Positions 24,201-36,100 of a DNA stretch of 64,000 nt are shown in pieces. The position numbers were made by a program, and so were the translations under genes. This stretch comes from Gambelia wislizenii (taxonomy: Eukaryota > Chordata > Lepidosauria > Squamata > Crotaphytidae). Under the pieces are notes generated by a model. It made no database searches. It was not told the DNA's origin and saw only the letters and a program-made list of their open reading frames with translations. The DNA is taken from positions 62,461,001 through 62,525,000 of the forward strand of contig JAUMIR010000005.1 in assembly GCA_030847615.1 (NCBI GenBank), given 5' to 3'. Every line of letters starts with the position of its first letter. Position 1 is the stretch's first letter.

Positions 24201-27200
24201 CAGTCCGTGGCCTCTGCCTCGGAGGCCGGACCTTCTGTCACAGGGTCCCATGACACACCCAGACCCGGATTGGCTCCGCCTAGCCGCCTGGAGGTTAAGC
24301 GGAGAGCTCTGAGACGCTACGGATACGACAAAGCAGTAATTGAGACGATGCTATCCTTCAGACGAGGTTCAACGACGAGAGTTTATGAAGCCACATGGAG
24401 AGCCTTCACCCGGTGGTGTAAAGCCAAACGATGGAACTATGCCCGGGCCTTGGATAAAGAAGTCTTAGCCTTCCTTCAGAAAGGCCTTCACCTTGGCCTC
24501 AAGCCCAACACCTTGAAATGTCAGGCGGCGGCCCTAGCGTCGGTCATTGCTCTCCCTGAAGGGCAACCTCTGACATCACACCCTCATATTAGAAAGTTCC
24601 TCAGGGGAGCATCCATCATATCTCCACCGGTTAGACACTGCTTCCCATCGTGGAGTCTATCTTTTGTCTTAAAGCAGCTGGCCAAACATCCCTTTGAGCC
24701 CCTCAGGGGGGTCTCCCTGCGGTGTTTGACTCTAAAGGTAGCCTTCCTAGTGGTCATCACTTCGGCAATGAGGGTCTCGGAGTTGTCGGCCTTGTCGGTC
24801 AGAGAAGACCTCTGCTCGTTCAACGCGGACCACATTGTGCTGCGGGCGGACCCGTCCTTCCTCCAAAAGGTTTTGTCATCGTTTCAGGTGAATCAGGAGC
24901 TGATCCTCCTGGCGTTCTGTCCGAGCCCTTCACACCCCAGAGAAAGGGAGTGGCACAAGCTGGATGTGAGAAGGGCACTGAAGATTTATATTCGTCGAAC
25001 TAGAGAGTTCAGACGCTGCGATTCCCTGTTCGTGGCCTTTGGTCCGGCGTCAAGGGGTACCAAGGCCTCTAGGCAAACAATCGCAACCTGGATCAAGGTC
25101 TGCATTTTGGAGGCATACGATGCAGCCAGGCGCCCTCGTCCTTCGGGTGCCACGGCCCACTCTACCAGGTCGGCGGCAACGTCGGTAGTGTTTTCGTCTA
25201 ACACACCCATCCTGGAGATCTGCAAGGCTGCCACTTGGCGTGCGCCGTCAACATTTATTAGACACTACAAGATTGACAAATTCAGGGCCTCGGAGGCTAC
25301 CTTCGGTAGGAGGGTCCTACACGAGGTTATTAGGGACTGAGGGATCGTTCCAAAAGCAGCCGATGCCCGCCCGTTTTTCAGTAGGGCTTGGGTACGTCCC
25401 AAGTGTAAGCATCAGAATTGGATTCCTCCTCTCACCACCCAGAGAATGCCACATTGGTACTTACCGTGAATGTGCATTCTGTTCGTGGTAGAGAGGAGGA
25501 ATCCACCCCGCCCTCGGCTGCTCAAGTCCTTTATTTTCTGTAGGTTCGGCTTGCAATAAACTGGCCAGACAATGGCTGTGAGGGGGGAGGAGCCAATGGC
25601 CCAAAGGGGTCACATGATCAGTTTGAATTCTCCTGCCTAAGCTCTGGGTGGTGGGGGGACATACCCAAGTGTAAGCATCAGAATTGGATTCCTCCTCTCT
25701 ACCACCAACAGAATGCACATTCACGGTAAGTACCAATGTGGCATTTTAAAGTACAGTCCCTGAAGCCCATGAGGAGATGCGATTTGCCATTTAAGCATAC
25801 AGGTTGACCCCCATATCCACAGAACCAGTATCCGTGGTTTCACTTATCCATGTCTGAAAAATATGTCCTCTCCAGGCATTTTCTAGGTCCTCCAGTACAA
25901 TTCTATGGTATACTTCTGCTGTAAGTTGGACCAGCCACCATTCATTTCAATAGGGTTCACTATTATCCACAAGTTCACATATCCATGGTAAATCCAGGAA
26001 CATATCCCCTGTGGATATGGGGGGTGACTAGTATTTTGCTCCCAAGACCAGTTCCAGGCTTTAAAGCTTTAAGGAAGTAGAGACACCCTATACATCTGCA
26101 TGTGGCCCACAGGCCATATTTTGCCCACCCCTGGTTTACATCTGTGCACCTGTGCACACATTTCTTATTTAATTCTATAGGTTTTCTATGGTACTATTTA
26201 ATACCCTTCTATATTGTCACAGAAATGTTTCAAGAATTTGGAGTAAGAGTAGATTTTCAGACAACACTGTTATAGTGTTACTATTCCACTATATTTGCTA
26301 TGGCTGCCTCCTGTTGAATCCTGGGATTTGCAGTTTAGGGAGGGGCATTTGCAACTATCAGCCAGAGAGCTCTTAGGCCTCACTAAGTTACAAACCCCAG
26401 AATTACACAGCAGGAAGCCAGAGCAGTTAAAGTGGAATAGTAACACTATAACAGTGTAGTCTGAAAATCTCCAGAATGAACAAAAGTATGATTTATTGGG
26501 TAAATTGCAATATAATTTGAGCACAAACAAACAGAATTTGAACTTAAAACCTTGACATAGCTTACATGTGAAGCACAATGTGACAGCTTACATGGTGTAT
26601 GGCAAAATATTTGAAGAAAAGCAAAGCACAACATAACACATTTCTAGAAATCAAATACTCTCCCCTCATATCTGCTGAGCTGCAAGAATAATGTGCCAGC
26701 ATGACAAATATTTCTGTGAGTTTTCAGTTTTACCTGAAGTAGTCTTTTAAATAAGTTAAAGGCTGCTTTCAGATGCCACAGTAAACTATGGTTCACTGTG
26801 GAAGGAGCAACCATAGTCCAGGCTTCACTGTGACCTGGTCTTCTCCTGTTAAAACTCGGAGCACAAAAATGAGAACATTTACTCTGTTCAGTTTTAGCAG
26901 TCAGTTTCAGAAAGACTGCTTGATGTTGGTAGTCAGCATAATCACCTGTGAGCTGTGAAATCCAAATGCAGCTGTATTTTTCCTCAGCTGCATTTGGACC
27001 TCCTCCAAGTTCCCTACCACCTCTGCTGCAGAATTTGCCAAGAGCAGCAAAATAACTGCTACACATCTTATTTTTAAGAGGAATCATACTCCTAGAAGTC
27101 TTCTGGAAATGTACTTTAAATACAAGGTTTATGGCTCTTGTGTGCCTTGGTTATATGTTTTAAAAAGGCTGTGATTTTTGCTGCCACAGTCACAAAGTTA

Positions 27201-30200
27201 CACTTTTATTTTCAAGGAAAATTGTACTTTCTCAAGGCTTCCTTAAAAATAAGGTGTGCTGCCCACTGTACCTTGTATAAATATGATTTTACAGCCACTC
27301 TTGCAGCAATGGCAAATTGTGCAGTGGGTTTAGTCTACTATGAGCTCCAGGGATTCAGTGTAGACTCCCAGAAGTTGTCCACTCCTGTTAAAGGTAATCA
27401 TCATAGTTAATATTAACCACAGTTTGTTGCTTCAGCTGACACACACAAAAAACCCTGATTAACTAAAATAAAAAACAGAAAGGATGCGTGTGAATCCAAA
27501 CGTCACTGTATCTTGTTCATGTAACATTAAACTGGGTTTTATCACTATGTCTTTAAGCAGCCACTGATGCAGAGAGAAGTAACATTATATTTTGATGTCC
27601 CCCGCCCCCTCTGATGTACTCAGTACAGTATACCAAATGTCTTAGACTTTCTCTGGTCAGTACAAGATTACAGTACTGGCTTGTGACAGTAATGTACATT
27701 TTAGCACACATCAAATATTTAATTGATTTTTCACAAGTTATGGACATTTAAAATGTGCCCACTTGTAAAGATAACTTGCAAATCTCAACAGAAATCAAAC
27801 AGTGCTACAGTTCTTCCTGTTCTAGTGCAAGGTGTATAGCAACAATTTTCTGGAAGTGGAAGATGCTTTTCATTTGTGAGAGAGCATCTGTTGGATTCAA
27901 CCCAGAGACTGCAGGCAGCTTTCTTCCCGTCACCTCACCCCTATAAACACCTCTTGCACAAAGTACTCCTTTCCAATTTTCTCACTTCTTTGCATTATCC
28001 ATTACCTTTAGTGTTTTAATTCTCCAACAGTTTCTTGGTACAGCAAAGGAGAATACCTAGGATTTTATAGAGTATATACTAAAACAGCCTTCAAACTAAA
28101 TACAGCAGAGAAATGCCATATATGAGCAAATACATAATTACTCATATCCTGGATGATGAAATCATTATTATTTTGTTGAAGGACCTGCACCATTTGGTTC
28201 CAGCTGGGTGAAACACTACTGCATGTACAAGAAAGAGACAAAGAAGTTTACTATGATACCATTTGAGCACAGGTCAGGGGGGAAACTTGTGAGTACATTT
28301 CACATTTCAATCTTTTTCATGTCCTGTAGCTAAATGAGAATATGAGAGATAAGATAACTTTATATCTTTTCTCTATGCACTGTATATACTTGTCATGAGC
28401 TGTCTTCTCAACTCAACTTCTCGACTCAACAGGCAACAGCTTCAGGTTTAAAAAACAGTAAGCTTTATTACAAATAGAGTATCTACAGAGTTACTGAGGA
28501 ACAAAAAGAAATACAGAGATATAAAAGTGTTTACAAACAGTCAAGTGTGGTGTGGCTTTCATCCATTGGTCAGTTTAAATATTTTACAGTCCTTTTCTCA
28601 CCTGTTTCCCCCCCACACACACACACACATTTATTATTTTGAATTCTCTATCATTTGGCCTGTTTCCAGCCACACCCGTTGTTCACTCCTTTACCATTAC
28701 AAAGGGGAGCAATGCAGGAAGGCAATTCGACTCTCACATAGGCAGAGGCGAAGCAATGCTACCTTGCACATATCAAATGGTGAGGTGAATGGCAGGAATG
28801 ACCTGTTTCTGACAATACTTGACTATAAGTTGAGAAATTTTAGTCAGAAACTTAACCTTAAAAACCTGGTGTTGACTTATCCATGCATCAGTGCTGGTTG
28901 AGGCCAGTGTGCCCAGCTTGGGGAAAAAGGAAGGAGGAAGCCAAGGCTGCCAAAAAGACCCTAGAGCCTGCTTCTGCATGCCTCAAGCTGGGAAGAGTTT
29001 GCCAGGTTGCTTTTCAGTGATCTGCTCCCTTGACCTCGTGCCACTGATGTCATGTTCTAGGTGATCTCTCTGGATGGCTTTTCAGGGACCTCCAGGGAGC
29101 CAGTGTTGCTAGGAGTGGGTCATCAAAAAGCAACCCAGCAAACTCCTCCCAGCTTGAGGCATACAGAGGCTGGCTCTAGGGTGTTTTTTGGCAGCCTTGG
29201 CTTTCTCCTTCCTTCTCTTTGAGGTCTCTGAAAAACCACCCAAAGTGATCACCCCATATTGGGCCACTGGCGGGGGTGGGGGGTGGGGGAGAGGTTGAAT
29301 GCATCTCAGGTTTCTACCCACAATCTCAGAAGCACCACATGCAAGGAAGTTATCCCTTGGATCTGGCTTTTGTTGTTGGGGTGTATAGAAGATGATCAGT
29401 TGTAGGGGTGTATATGTATTTCCCTTTAGCCTCATTATCATGTCATACCTTCCAAGTGTTCCAATTTGGAGGGATAGTCCTGATTAGTCCTCTTGTCATC
29501 CCACTTTTCAGTTGCTTTTAAAATGTCTCAGTTTTCCTCTCCTCCTCCAACTTCCATGTTTGTTCCCTGTTTCTCCTCCATAGACCTATGAAGTCCAGAA
29601 GTTCCCTTAAGGCTCTAGGGTACTTACTGGCTGATGGGGCTGAAGATTCAGTTTTATCTTCAACTTACACACAGGTCATAGCAAATTCCTTAATTTTGGC
29701 CCCCAAACCTGCCCTCGGCATATATAAATTGACCTTATGTATGTCAACTTATACATGGATATATATTGACTTCACAATTTTTGTTTTAACTATAGTACAC
29801 TAAAACGGTAGAATGATAACTATTCTGAAAAGTTCTGAGATTGTAAAAATTGTAAAATGGTGAGATTGTAAAATGCAGAGTACATGTTATCCCATGTTCC
29901 TTTTAAAAAATCTAAACATCCTTTTTATTAATAGTATTTTATTAATGCAAAAAGGATTTGAGGTTTAGTTGATAATAACTAGCCAGTAAGAAATAAAAAG
30001 TACTTTAATGTGAATTTTTCTTTTACTACTCTCATGTTTATGTTATAAGCTTCATCTTTGATGTTCTTATGGTAGCATTATTCAGATTGTTGGTTTTCAA
30101 GAGCAGGATACTCTTTAAAAATCGTTTGGGGGTTTCAGGGCAAGCATTTCATTTTCCTAATCATAATTTCCTGCTCTCATCCTCTCAAAGCTTCAACATA

Positions 30201-33156
30201 TCCTGTTGATAGCAAATAAAGAATAATGAGAAAGCAAATCCTGTTGCATTTCAGTGGCCTTCTGGTACTATAACTACTGTTCCAAAAGGTTACAGAACTT
30301 GTGAGAAACAATACTTGAGCAGACCTTTTCCACCCTTTCTGATATGTTCCGTCATCCATTTTGTGTTATCATTGTAGCTACAAATACCTAGTATCTGTGT
30401 AGTTAGAATTCAGTTTAATGGCACTCGATATTGTATGTGTAAAGCCTGTGTGGACAGAGTGTATTCTTGAGGCCGCATGTGGTCTCCCCAGAATGTTCTT
30501 GTGGCCATCAACTGCTCCAGACCACCTTTTTTTCTGGCCAAAGGGAGAAAAAATGAGAATTATCTCTCCTGGAAGCATACAGGAGTAGCAATTTACCTTT
30601 TAAATAGATTGCCTCCCACACACACACTATTTAACAAGGAGGAAACACCTTTTTTTCAAAATAAGAAATAGGCATCCAGCCACTTCCAGGATTATTATTT
30701 TTTAAGGGACAGTTTTGGCAGTCCACACAGTCCTCAGAGGCAGAAAATTGGTCCACAGGCCCACCATAGCTGCTGGACAAAGATGTGCAAAACATCTTTT
30801 CAAGAGTTCTGCAATAATCGTAAATGATTTTGTGTTGGGTAACTGAGTGGCAGCAATAACTAAATTTCCATGCATGCCTGAGGGTTTAGAATTTTCAGTT
30901 TTAAATGGACATGTCTTATTTGATTAATGATCTTTTCCCGTGAAATAGTTACCTCTGTTACTGAATAATTTAATAGTGACTCATGTAATAAAATCTTTTC
31001 CAGGGAGAACTAGAAGTCTTCCTCCTGAAGTATTGTACAAAAAGGAATACTGATACTATAGATAGGCGGTTCTGTTTTGATATGGAAGCAGTAGACAGGT
31101 AAGTTAGTCAAGCAAATATATATAGTATCTGTTTTATACAATATATCACTTTTCTTCTCTCAAATTGTTAATGTACAAAAGTTAAATAGCTGTTCATCAG
31201 GAAATGATGACAGCCAGCTAACTTTTGTTTACAAATTGGTGGTTGTTTGTAACTCAAGATGATGAGGGGCAGCATTTTCATATTCAGGGTTAATTGTTCC
31301 AGTTTTAGTGTATTTAGTTTTTTTGAGTGGGGCATGTTTATGAATTTTGATTTGATCCATAACACCATACCGTATTAAAAGATTCCTGTGTTAGAAACAT
31401 GTTCATGTCTGTAGCTTGTCAGGAAAACAAAACCTGGAAATGACAATTGAAAACTGCTAGTTTTCCTCTCATAGTTACAGTGGAGTAAGAGAAGTGAAGA
31501 GGAAGCCTGTAACTCATGCATGCAAAAGTAAAACATTCATTATTGGTATGTCCAGATTAGAACAGTGTGTGAGCAGCATGCTTTTCATGATACAGCTGAG
31601 CGATCCACGTTTTCTACAGAAAGGTGTCACTTTGCTTTTTACAGTTTTGTAGGAACATGGAAATTCTACCTCCATACCGAGCCCAATGTATTATTTTATT
31701 GTATTTTAATTTATATCCCACTTTTCTCTAAGCACAGAAATCAAGGTGGCAGTATAGATGAGACCAGAAATATTTAATCCTTTTTAATATAACTAATCAG
31801 AGTATGTTGTATATCAACTTAAAGGATGTTGCTAGTTTCAAAGATAGTTATGTTTTGTACTTCAAGGGTACTTGTGATGAGATAATTTGGAAGTGATATT
31901 AATGCTCATTAGGGATTAAAAATCTAATTATTTTCCATCCTTTGTGTTTTCATAGACCTGGTATGCCTATGACATTGCAAGCATTCTCTGAAGAGGACAG
32001 AAACCTCTGGTTTGAAGCATTAGATGGAAAAGAATCTGTAAGTAGAGAAACTCCCCCATCCCCATAATAGGAGAATGTTGGTGTTAATAGGCCATGGGTT
32101 CTGTAACTTTTTACCACCACCACCTGGCTCCTTCAAGAGATTTGGAAGTGACTCAGAGCCACCAGTCACAAAATGGTAGTATAATGGTTTGGCATATAGA
32201 AGCAGGTTTGGCATAATCAGGTGGCAATTATTTTAAATGTGGGGAACTGCTGCTGTGGTCAACCCAAGTTAAAAAATATGGCTATCAAGCAAAGAGGGAC
32301 TGTGTGGCCTGAATACCACCAGAACGTGTGTTGAGATCCATTGGTGGATTCTGGCTCACATTTTGAGAAATCTAGCATAGACTGTATTTCATGTTTCTTT
32401 CTACTATTTCATGCTTTTGTGGCACAATTGATATACAGAATACATCTGACATACAGTAGTCCCTTACAATCTGGCATCACCATTATAAAATGTCCTACAT
32501 AAAAGTAATGCTATCTTTACACTGACACTTGGCAGTACTGTTGCCATGTAACTGGTAATAGTAGAGTATTGCCACAGGGATAACTATGTTAGTATGTTGA
32601 AACAGAAATAACAGAAAGGAGTGTGCCACTTTAATTAGGGCATTAACTTTCATGAACCAGAATCTACTTCTTCAGATATGTGGAATGCCATTCTAAATTG
32701 ATGGGGGTGCACATACTGCGTGCACACACACAGAGACAGATGTAGGGTAGAAGGGACCTGAAGTGCAAAAGTACATTGCAAGTTTGTATGACTTTAAATT
32801 CTTTAACACTTTAAACTGGTGCACCATAATTGTTTTGCAGATTATGGTGCAACTTAACACACAAACAAGTTTTCCAATGGATGTGGATTTAAATCAGTCT
32901 TTTCTATTAAACTATGAATCAGGCAGTTTTAGTGCAGAAGAGAGAACCTCAGGAATTCATTGATTTATGTCTGCAAGTACTAAAGAGAAACCACAGTTCT
33001 TGTCTTGAACTGGTTTACCAATATGAATGAAAATAAAAATCAAATCTAATAGAAATTCAGAATATTATACCATGATACTTACCTCCCATTTTTCTTGTAG
33101 GTAGTATTGTAATTTAATGCTGTTCAGAATTTCTTTCTCTCTCTCATGCACACACA

Positions 33157-33188
<32 letters not shown>

Positions 33189-36100
33189 AATAACCATTGG
33201 CTGTCTTGCCCTGGTTCCTCTGTCTTACTTAACCCTCCAGCCCTGGTCAAATTTTAAACTTCACATACAAAGTAAGCAAAAAGCTAGTGCCAAACCAGTA
33301 GCTCCATTTCAATATGAATCATGGGTGTTCTTTTTTTTCTCCACATATGGGGACAGCATAAATGCATTAATAAATAAATATTCATAGCTGCACCTGGTGC
33401 AAAATCACCCTCTCCCCAAAACTAACATGCTAATAAAAATCTAGGGAGTGATGAGCACAGAAACCAGCAAATGCCTCAGAACTGTTGCAGAGTCACTGTT
33501 AGGTAAAATATGATTTTAAAAAGATCAACCACACAATGTGTATAAGAAAGTAATGAGAGCAAGGGATAACACAGTGGTGAGAACAGGAAAATAAGATTTT
33601 GATTTCTTCTCAATAGCCCACTTTTGATCTTGAGCAGTGAAAACTTTTCTGTCCTTCACTTAGACTTTTTTCTTTCTTTCTTTGCTAGGCATTCCTCAAC
33701 TTGAACAGAGCTAATACAAAAAGGGAAGGAAGTAAGTACTCGAATTAGATTGCCAGCCATTTTATTAAAATAGTGTTGGAAAGATATACAGTGGGCCCTC
33801 AACTTTCACAGGGGTTATGGGCTCAGGATCCCCACAAAAGTGGAAAACCTCCCATTCATGAGCAGCTTCTGTAATGTGCAAACTCAGAATCCCAATCCAT
33901 TATAAACAAAGAGTAAAACATTAGGGTTTTATCATTTGAAGTAATGATAAATTGAGGTTTCACAATACAAGAACAAGCCCACCTTCCTTCCTACCACTTT
34001 CTCTTGCACTTGTATATACTTCCTGTATTGTAGCTTTTCGTAGTTTGATGTTACATCAAGGTAATAGTTTATCTCATGGGTTGCAATTCTGTTTGGTGCA
34101 CAAGAGCAAATCATAATTTGTCAATTCAGGTATACTGGCAAACCATAGTTTAATTCAAATTAAGAAAGAGTGCAGACAAAGAGGATAAAAGTGGGTGAGA
34201 GCCTGAAATCTGCTAATGTAATGACCTGCCATGGTTTGGCATTACATCTGAATTGAAAATGTATTCGTTTTGAAATATCTTTCCCCATTTCTTTAAAAAT
34301 GGTTAAAGGGGTGAAATTAAGTCTAAATTTGAATAGTTACGACTTTGTAATTTTCTTTGAAGAGTTAATCTCTGTATTTTTGTAAGAAAAATGTAATATA
34401 TAATTAGAACTGAAATATTTTCAAATGTTTCTCCTTCTAGGTGCACAGCTAGATAAGATTGGGTTCACAGTTATCAGAAAATGCATCAGTGCTGTTGAAA
34501 CAAGAGGTAATAACAAACTCCACCAAGTGTTACTTCTCATGAAATGCATGGTTAAGCTGAGAACAAGATAAAGAAATGATTCATCATCACAGCTTTAGTG
34601 GAACTTGCAGTGTTGCAGAGAACAAAATAGGAAAAGAACAGCTTCTATTCAACTTTACTCTTTTGTAACTAGACTACTTAAAGTCTGATTTTTTTCCCCT
34701 TTAACAAGCAGATCTGCAAAGTAAAAAAGAACATTATAAATACACAAACAAGTAACAAATCAATAATAGGTGTTTTGAACTGTACAGGAGTCAACGGCTT
34801 GTTTGACAAGTTAATGACCAGGGCACTGTCAAAATGTGGAAAACATCAAAATGCAGAACCTGTTTTGCACTGCTTCCCTAACCTGTCAAATAAGTGGGGG
34901 ACACTTGTATTATGCTCAGAAACGTTTTGCTCATCGATGTTTATTCAAACTCACTCTGTAAGAGGTTTAAAAAGCGAAGCAGGCCCAGGCAGCTGCAAGT
35001 GGAAGCAAGGTTTGGAGAGAGGATGTTCAGCTTGACTTCAGGTGTCAGGGAGTGTGTGTGTGTGGGTCACCTGCATGCATGTAGATGCAATTTAAAATTT
35101 TGTAAATTTGAATCTACACACATGAGAGACAGTGAGAGGCAGCTGCACACTCCATCCAAGGAGCAGCCAGAGGGTGGGAGGACATGAGGAGAAGCCAGAA
35201 AGAGCTCCCAAGTGGGAGTGGGGATTCACAGGGAACAACAAATGTGAGAGAAAGGAGAGAGGAAAATGACAACAGCCAGTGTCGAATGGGTAGGTGTTCA
35301 GGTAGGATAAGTATCCCTTCTATCCTACATGTTCTGTCTGGTGTACACAGCATGGTGTGTCTTCTTTCCAAAATTTGCTGTCCCCCCCCCCCCGTTTTTC
35401 TTTTTGAGTACATGTGGTTTTTGAGTGCCAACGTGCAGGCATTTTGCTTATCTTTTCCAAAGCATCTGACATTCTTCCCAGACTGACTTGTACAGTAGCT
35501 AGTTTTCTGCTGCTACACACACTGAGAACTGCCTGCATTAGCTTTTATTAGCTTAAATTATGTCCTTTAAAGTTATATGAACAGGCTGAGAAGTTGGCAA
35601 TAGAATATTCTCCTGTCACATCCTAAATACTCATAAAACTTTTCTGTTAATCCAGAATGTGATCCATTGGTTTGTGCCCCCCCCCCCAACTACCATTCTG
35701 TCTACCTACTGTGGAACACTAAAAATGAAATAAAGAGGCCAGTGCACTTGATTCTTGTTTAAGAAACCAGTGTGGCTTCTGAAAAAAAAATACATTTTAA
35801 AGTATCTAATTAAAAGATGGAAACTTTTAAGGGTTCTGTATCGAGTCTACATTTGAACTTGGTGAATACAGGTTGAGTCTCCCTTATCCAAAATGCTTGG
35901 GACCAGAGGTATTTTGGCTTTTGGAATATTTCAGATTTTTGAATACTTGCATGCACATAATGAGATATCTTGGGGATGATCTAAACACGAAATTCATTTA
36001 TGTTTCATAGATACATAGCCTGAGAAGAATTTTATACACAATATTTTTAATAATTTTTTGCACAAAACAAAGTTTGTCTATATTGAACCATTGGAAAGCA

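Larger units (their letters stand above)
21343..25745 (+). mobile_element. DIRS-type retrotransposon with readable termini (copy 2)
   Basis: The 5' terminal repeat (21343-21494) is the reverse complement of the 3' terminal repeat (25561-25712), for example actgatcatgtgaccccttt against aaaggggtcacatgatcagt. An internal complementary region at 25395-25500 is complementary to the outer edges of both: one half matches 21343 onward, the other half matches the last 60 bp ending at 25745. This is the DIRS1 structure that lets the ends be rebuilt through a circular intermediate. It encodes gag, pol remnants and a tyrosine recombinase. Gag and pol are broken and internally deleted. It lies sense in an ARHGAP10 intron. 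Confidence 0.92.

Noticed and set aside
28390..28760. A solo LTR on the minus strand
   Set aside because: There is an AATAAA-like signal, but I could not find TG..CA ends or a target duplication.
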